From Pyrinomonadaceae bacterium (GTDB lineage: Bacteria > Acidobacteriota > Blastocatellia > Pyrinomonadales > Pyrinomonadaceae): DNA of 64,000 nt. This document shows positions 61,245 to 64,000 of the stretch, piece after piece. Numbering within the stretch: the first letter of the stretch is position 1; each line of letters starts with the position of its first letter. The DNA is taken from assembly GCA_030841085.1 (NCBI GenBank), contig JAVEDP010000017.1:62001-126000 (forward strand), in the 5' to 3' direction. Below the pieces are notes generated by a model, which did no database searches, had not been told where the DNA came from, and saw only the letters and a program-made list of their open reading frames with translations. A program made the translations under genes and the position numbers.

Positions 61245-64000
61245 TTTCAACTGTTCATATTCCTTCTTTGCCTGGACCAGCACCGGCAGATCGGCATCGG
61301 CATCTTTCCAGGCCGCAAAGAAGTTCTGGTATTCCGTGCGACTCTTTGCAGTATCACCGCTCAAAGCCGTTGCGCGCGCGAGTCCCAGGTGGGCCAACGC
61401 ATAGATGGGAGAGAACGGTTCCGCGGTGCGATGGTCGAGGATTTTCTGAAATTCGCCCACGGCCTCCTTGCCGGAATGTTGGCCCAGGTAAGCCTGCCCG
61501 CGCAGATAGTTAACCCAAAACCCAGCAATCGCGCCTAACTCAAAACGAACGGCGGGCTGTGTTGCTTCAAGAGCTTGCGCATATTTTCCACGATTGTTTT
61601 CGATCGCGCCGCTTATTAACGGAATCATTACGCCATTGCTTATCGTTTCTTGCGGAAATCTTTTTAGTAACTCGTCAGCAAGCGCCTGCGCCTCCGCGGT
61701 GTCGCCGCACAAAGCAAAGTCGAGGGCCGCCACGCTCAAGTCAACTTTACCGCGCGAAAGAGTTATCGCGTGCGCGGCTTGCTGTTTCGACTCAGAGCAG
61801 CGACCCAACACTGCCTGCGAGAAAGCTGTAGCCGCCTCGTTCTGACTCGCGTTTTCTTTGCGATCCTGACTCACAAGTAATTCCGTTGAGCGGCGATTAA
61901 GTTCAAGCGCCTTTTTCACTTGGCCTCGAGAAAGGGCGACGCCGGCCTGAAGATCAAAAAAGTCTGTTTCCGTTGGCTTACTGGCAAACCAGTCAAGGTC
62001 GTTCTTCATAGTCGCTTCATCGCCCCGCAGAAAGGCAATGGTGAAACTGTAATTCCGGTACACACCTCGGTCGGAATTCTTGCCCAGAGTTTGTTCAAGC
62101 AGTTGCTTTGCTTCGTCGATACGGCCCAGGCGAATAAATCCTTCGACCAGATTTCCCTGCACCGACGTAGTGGTCGGGCTCAAGCGCATGGCCTCTTGCG
62201 CTTCCCGTAAAGCCTCCTCGAATTGTCCGCTGAAATTGTAATTAACTGCGAGGTTGTTATGCGGGATGTAATCGTTTGGGTAAGTTTGAGTCCAGGTCTT
62301 CAGGACTTTGATTGCCTCGTCACGATTGCCAGTAACATAGCTGTGATACTTTTCCGAGATATAAAATTTTTCGCGTTCGCTAACGCGATCCCGCAGGTCG
62401 TAAGCCTTTTGACTGTATTCCTTGGCAAGTTCTGTCTCACCCCAGTTGTTATAAGCGACCGCGACACGCGCGTAGGCAAGCGCAAAGTTTGGATCGATTT
62501 CGACGGCACGCTTATATAAGGGGATTGCCTCGCGCTCGTGGCCCTGCTGTCGCAAGTCGTTGCCTTGCGAAAAAGCCTTGAGGGCCTCGAGCGAAGAAGT
62601 CGTAGCTTGTTCGATCGGCGCGTCAAACTTCTTAATCGATCCCAACGATTCGCCGAGTTTTTCCCGAAGTTGCGAAGCGACCCGGCCCAGCGTGCTCAGT
62701 ACTTGTTCCTTGCTGTCTGCTTCTCCCTGTTCGCGCGCGATTGCATCACCGCTTTGCACGTTGATCGCTTCCAAGGTGAGCACATAATGACTGCCCAAGC
62801 TGGAAATCGATCCGGCGAGCATCGCCTTCAAACCCTGCCGCTGCCCGATTTCGCGCGCCACATCTCGGGTTACGCGATCGTCGGATGAGCGGCCCATGAA
62901 ACGCAGTGCTTCACGGACTCTTTCATCAGGATAAATATTCAGGAAGGGGGACTGGCCCAGTTGCACCGCCAGCGCTTGCTTCAAAGTTCCATCGAATACA
63001 GGCTCACCCGTCGTGTTTACAAAATCAGCGAGCAGCACGGTGTCTTTATCGGTAAGCGCCTGCGCGCGATGAAAATAGAAAAAGACTCCGGCGCCAACCA
63101 GTACGACAAAGAGTGCGGCGAAGATACCTGCGCCTGTCTTGTGTCGTTTGATTTCGCTGACGATGTATTCCGCGCTCGACGGCGTATGCGTCCCTGTTTG
63201 CTCAGCAGTCGGGGGCACGCGATCTGAAATTGTCGGCGCTGCGCCGCTCGCGCTAATGGTCGATCTACCGAGCGTGTCGGGTGAAACTGAACGTTCGAGT
63301 TCTGCTTCAAATTCGGTCTTCTGTTTCAAGCGGCGCAGATCAGTTATCAATTCCTTGATGGTCTGATAGCGCTCGTCTCGATCCTTGCGTAGCGCCTTAG
63401 TGATGATCCAATCGAGTTCCGCCGGGACGTTGGGCGCGAAACGCGCGAGCGGCGGCGCTTCTTTTTGTGTGATTGAAACCAGCACGTCGGTCGAGGTTTC
63501 GCCTTCAAACGGCGTGCGGCCCGCGACCATCTCGTACAGCACCACGCCCAAACTCCAGATGTCGCTGCGTGCATCAACCGGCTTGCCGCGCGCCTGTTCC
63601 GGCGACATGTAGTGCGACGTGCCCATCACGACGCCCGCGTCCGTGTGCACCAAAACTCGGGTCGATGCCTCGCCGTCGGACGAGCTGCGATCGATTGATC
63701 GCTCGGTAAGTTTGGCTAGTCCAAAATCAAGCACCTTAACGTAACCGTTGCGGCGGATCATGATGTTGTCAGGCTTGATGTCGCGATGAATGATGCCGGC
63801 CGAGTGCGCCTCTTCCAGCGCGCCGGCGACTTGCACCGCGATATCCAGAATCTCGCCGACGTCCATCGGCGTGCCGGAAATTTTTCGGCGCAAGGTGACG
63901 CCGTCGATGTATTCAGTGGCGATGAAGTGCCTGCCGTCGTCGTTTCCGACTTCGTGGATGGTGAGAATGTTTGGATGGTTAAGGGCCGACGCGGCGCAGG
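61242..64000 (-). CDS. Ser/Thr protein kinase with TPR domain, N-terminus beyond the window
   Basis: Open frame of 919 codons from the right edge, in which the kinase domain is already under way (ASALNHPNILTIHEVGNDDG); the ATP-binding loop lies outside. Catalytic elements: HRDIKPDN, DFGLAK and YMSPEQARG, DIWSLGVVLYEM. A TM helix (GIFAALFVVLVGAGVFFYF) leads to a C-terminal part with a TolB-N-like region (DTVLLADFVNTTGEPVFDGT) and many TPR units (AIPLYKRAVEIDPNFALAYA). This is the common acidobacterial Hanks-type kinase-TPR receptor. Its stop codon is part of a family A repeat. Confidence 0.92.
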   Translation of the reverse strand, partial: CAASALNHPNILTIHEVGNDDGRHFIATEYIDGVTLRRKISGTPMDVGEILDIAVQVAGALEEAHSAGIIHRDIKPDNIMIRRNGYVKVLDFGLAKLTERSIDRSSSDGEASTRVLVHTDAGVVMGTSHYMSPEQARGKPVDARSDIWSLGVVLYEMVAGRTPFEGETSTDVLVSITQKEAPPLARFAPNVPAELDWIITKALRKDRDERYQTIKELITDLRRLKQKTEFEAELERSVSPDTLGRSTISASGAAPTISDRVPPTAEQTGTHTPSSAEYIVSEIKRHKTGAGIFAALFVVLVGAGVFFYFHRAQALTDKDTVLLADFVNTTGEPVFDGTLKQALAVQLGQSPFLNIYPDERVREALRFMGRSSDDRVTRDVAREIGQRQGLKAMLAGSISSLGSHYVLTLEAINVQSGDAIAREQGEADSKEQVLSTLGRVASQLREKLGESLGSIKKFDAPIEQATTSSLEALKAFSQGNDLRQQGHEREAIPLYKRAVEIDPNFALAYARVAVAYNNWGETELAKEYSQKAYDLRDRVSEREKFYISEKYHSYVTGNRDEAIKVLKTWTQTYPNDYIPHNNLAVNYNFSGQFEEALREAQEAMRLSPTTTSVQGNLVEGFIRLGRIDEAKQLLEQTLGKNSDRGVYRNYSFTIAFLRGDEATMKNDLDWFASKPTETDFFDLQAGVALSRGQVKKALELNRRSTELLVSQDRKENASQNEAATAFSQAVLGRCSESKQQAAHAITLSRGKVDLSVAALDFALCGDTAEAQALADELLKRFPQETISNGVMIPLISGAIENNRGKYAQALEATQPAVRFELGAIAGFWVNYLRGQAYLGQHSGKEAVGEFQKILDHRTAEPFSPIYALAHLGLARATALSGDTAKSRTEYQNFFAAWKDADADLPVLVQAKKEYEQLK

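Overview
The window looks like chromosomal DNA of an Acidobacteriota bacterium, probably of the Blastocatellia/Pyrinomonadaceae type. This rests on gene content: a VWFA-related secreted protein of the acidobacterial type, a Ser/Thr kinase with a long TPR C-terminus, secreted carboxypeptidase-regulatory-like and DUF3352 proteins, an S9 peptidase, and intergenic spaces filled with short tandem and inverted repeats. It is inferred from the sequence alone, without a database search.

Layout. 1-4.0 kb: rnc (cut by the window edge), a secreted TPR-like protein and a penicillin-binding transpeptidase, all on the minus strand. 4.3-7.3 kb: a membrane histidine kinase and a sigma-54-activating response regulator. 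7.5-11.7 kb: a DsbD-alpha-like lipoprotein, small envelope proteins, a lone HTH protein, a secreted regulatory-like protein, a VWA protein and an orphan LysW-like zinc ribbon. 12-24.1 kb: an envelope cluster on the plus strand made of a DUF1175 (YfaT-like) protein, a thioester-containing alpha-2-macroglobulin, a membrane protein, a three-part transpeptidase/SpoIID/metallopeptidase fusion and a DUF3352 protein. 24.1-32.5 kb: housekeeping and small genes (S9 peptidase, VOC protein, DAC-like protein, CDGSH protein, TSUP transporter, 3-methyladenine glycosylase, DinB protein).

32.7-37.8 kb is visibly AT-richer and lacks the GCGC-rich codon style of its neighbours. It carries a compact run of three small unknown genes, a PD-(D/E)xK nuclease-like gene and a TIR-domain gene with a C-terminal membrane segment, then an Mrr-like/TPR nuclease on the opposite strand, then a SatD-like regulator and a DUF3307 membrane protein. 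The last two are each preceded by a pair of matching 18-bp palindromes at the same 28-bp spacing. This is the best candidate in the window for an undescribed (defence-like) system.

38-64 kb: DHFR-like, VOC and TMEM175-like genes; two ABC ATPase/permease pairs in one operon; an ECF sigma factor with a FecR/DUF3352 anti-sigma protein; a REP-associated tyrosine transposase inside 40-bp inverted repeats; a DUF885 protein; a Panacea-type toxin-antitoxin pair; ruvC; a Kbp-like LysM protein; a PIG-L protein lacking a key Asp; a GNAT enzyme; an ATP-dependent DNA ligase; a FAD/Rieske oxidoreductase; YebC; and a Ser/Thr kinase-TPR protein cut by the right edge.

A second theme is the non-coding DNA. 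About twenty arrays of degenerate 7-nt repeats, of many unrelated unit sequences, occur as inverted pairs, often begin at or overlap a stop codon, and often flank larger palindromic elements. Five copies of one 22-bp inverted-repeat family all lie within about 25 nt downstream of a stop codon, and two of them supply the stop codon. No tRNA, rRNA or CRISPR array was recognised.
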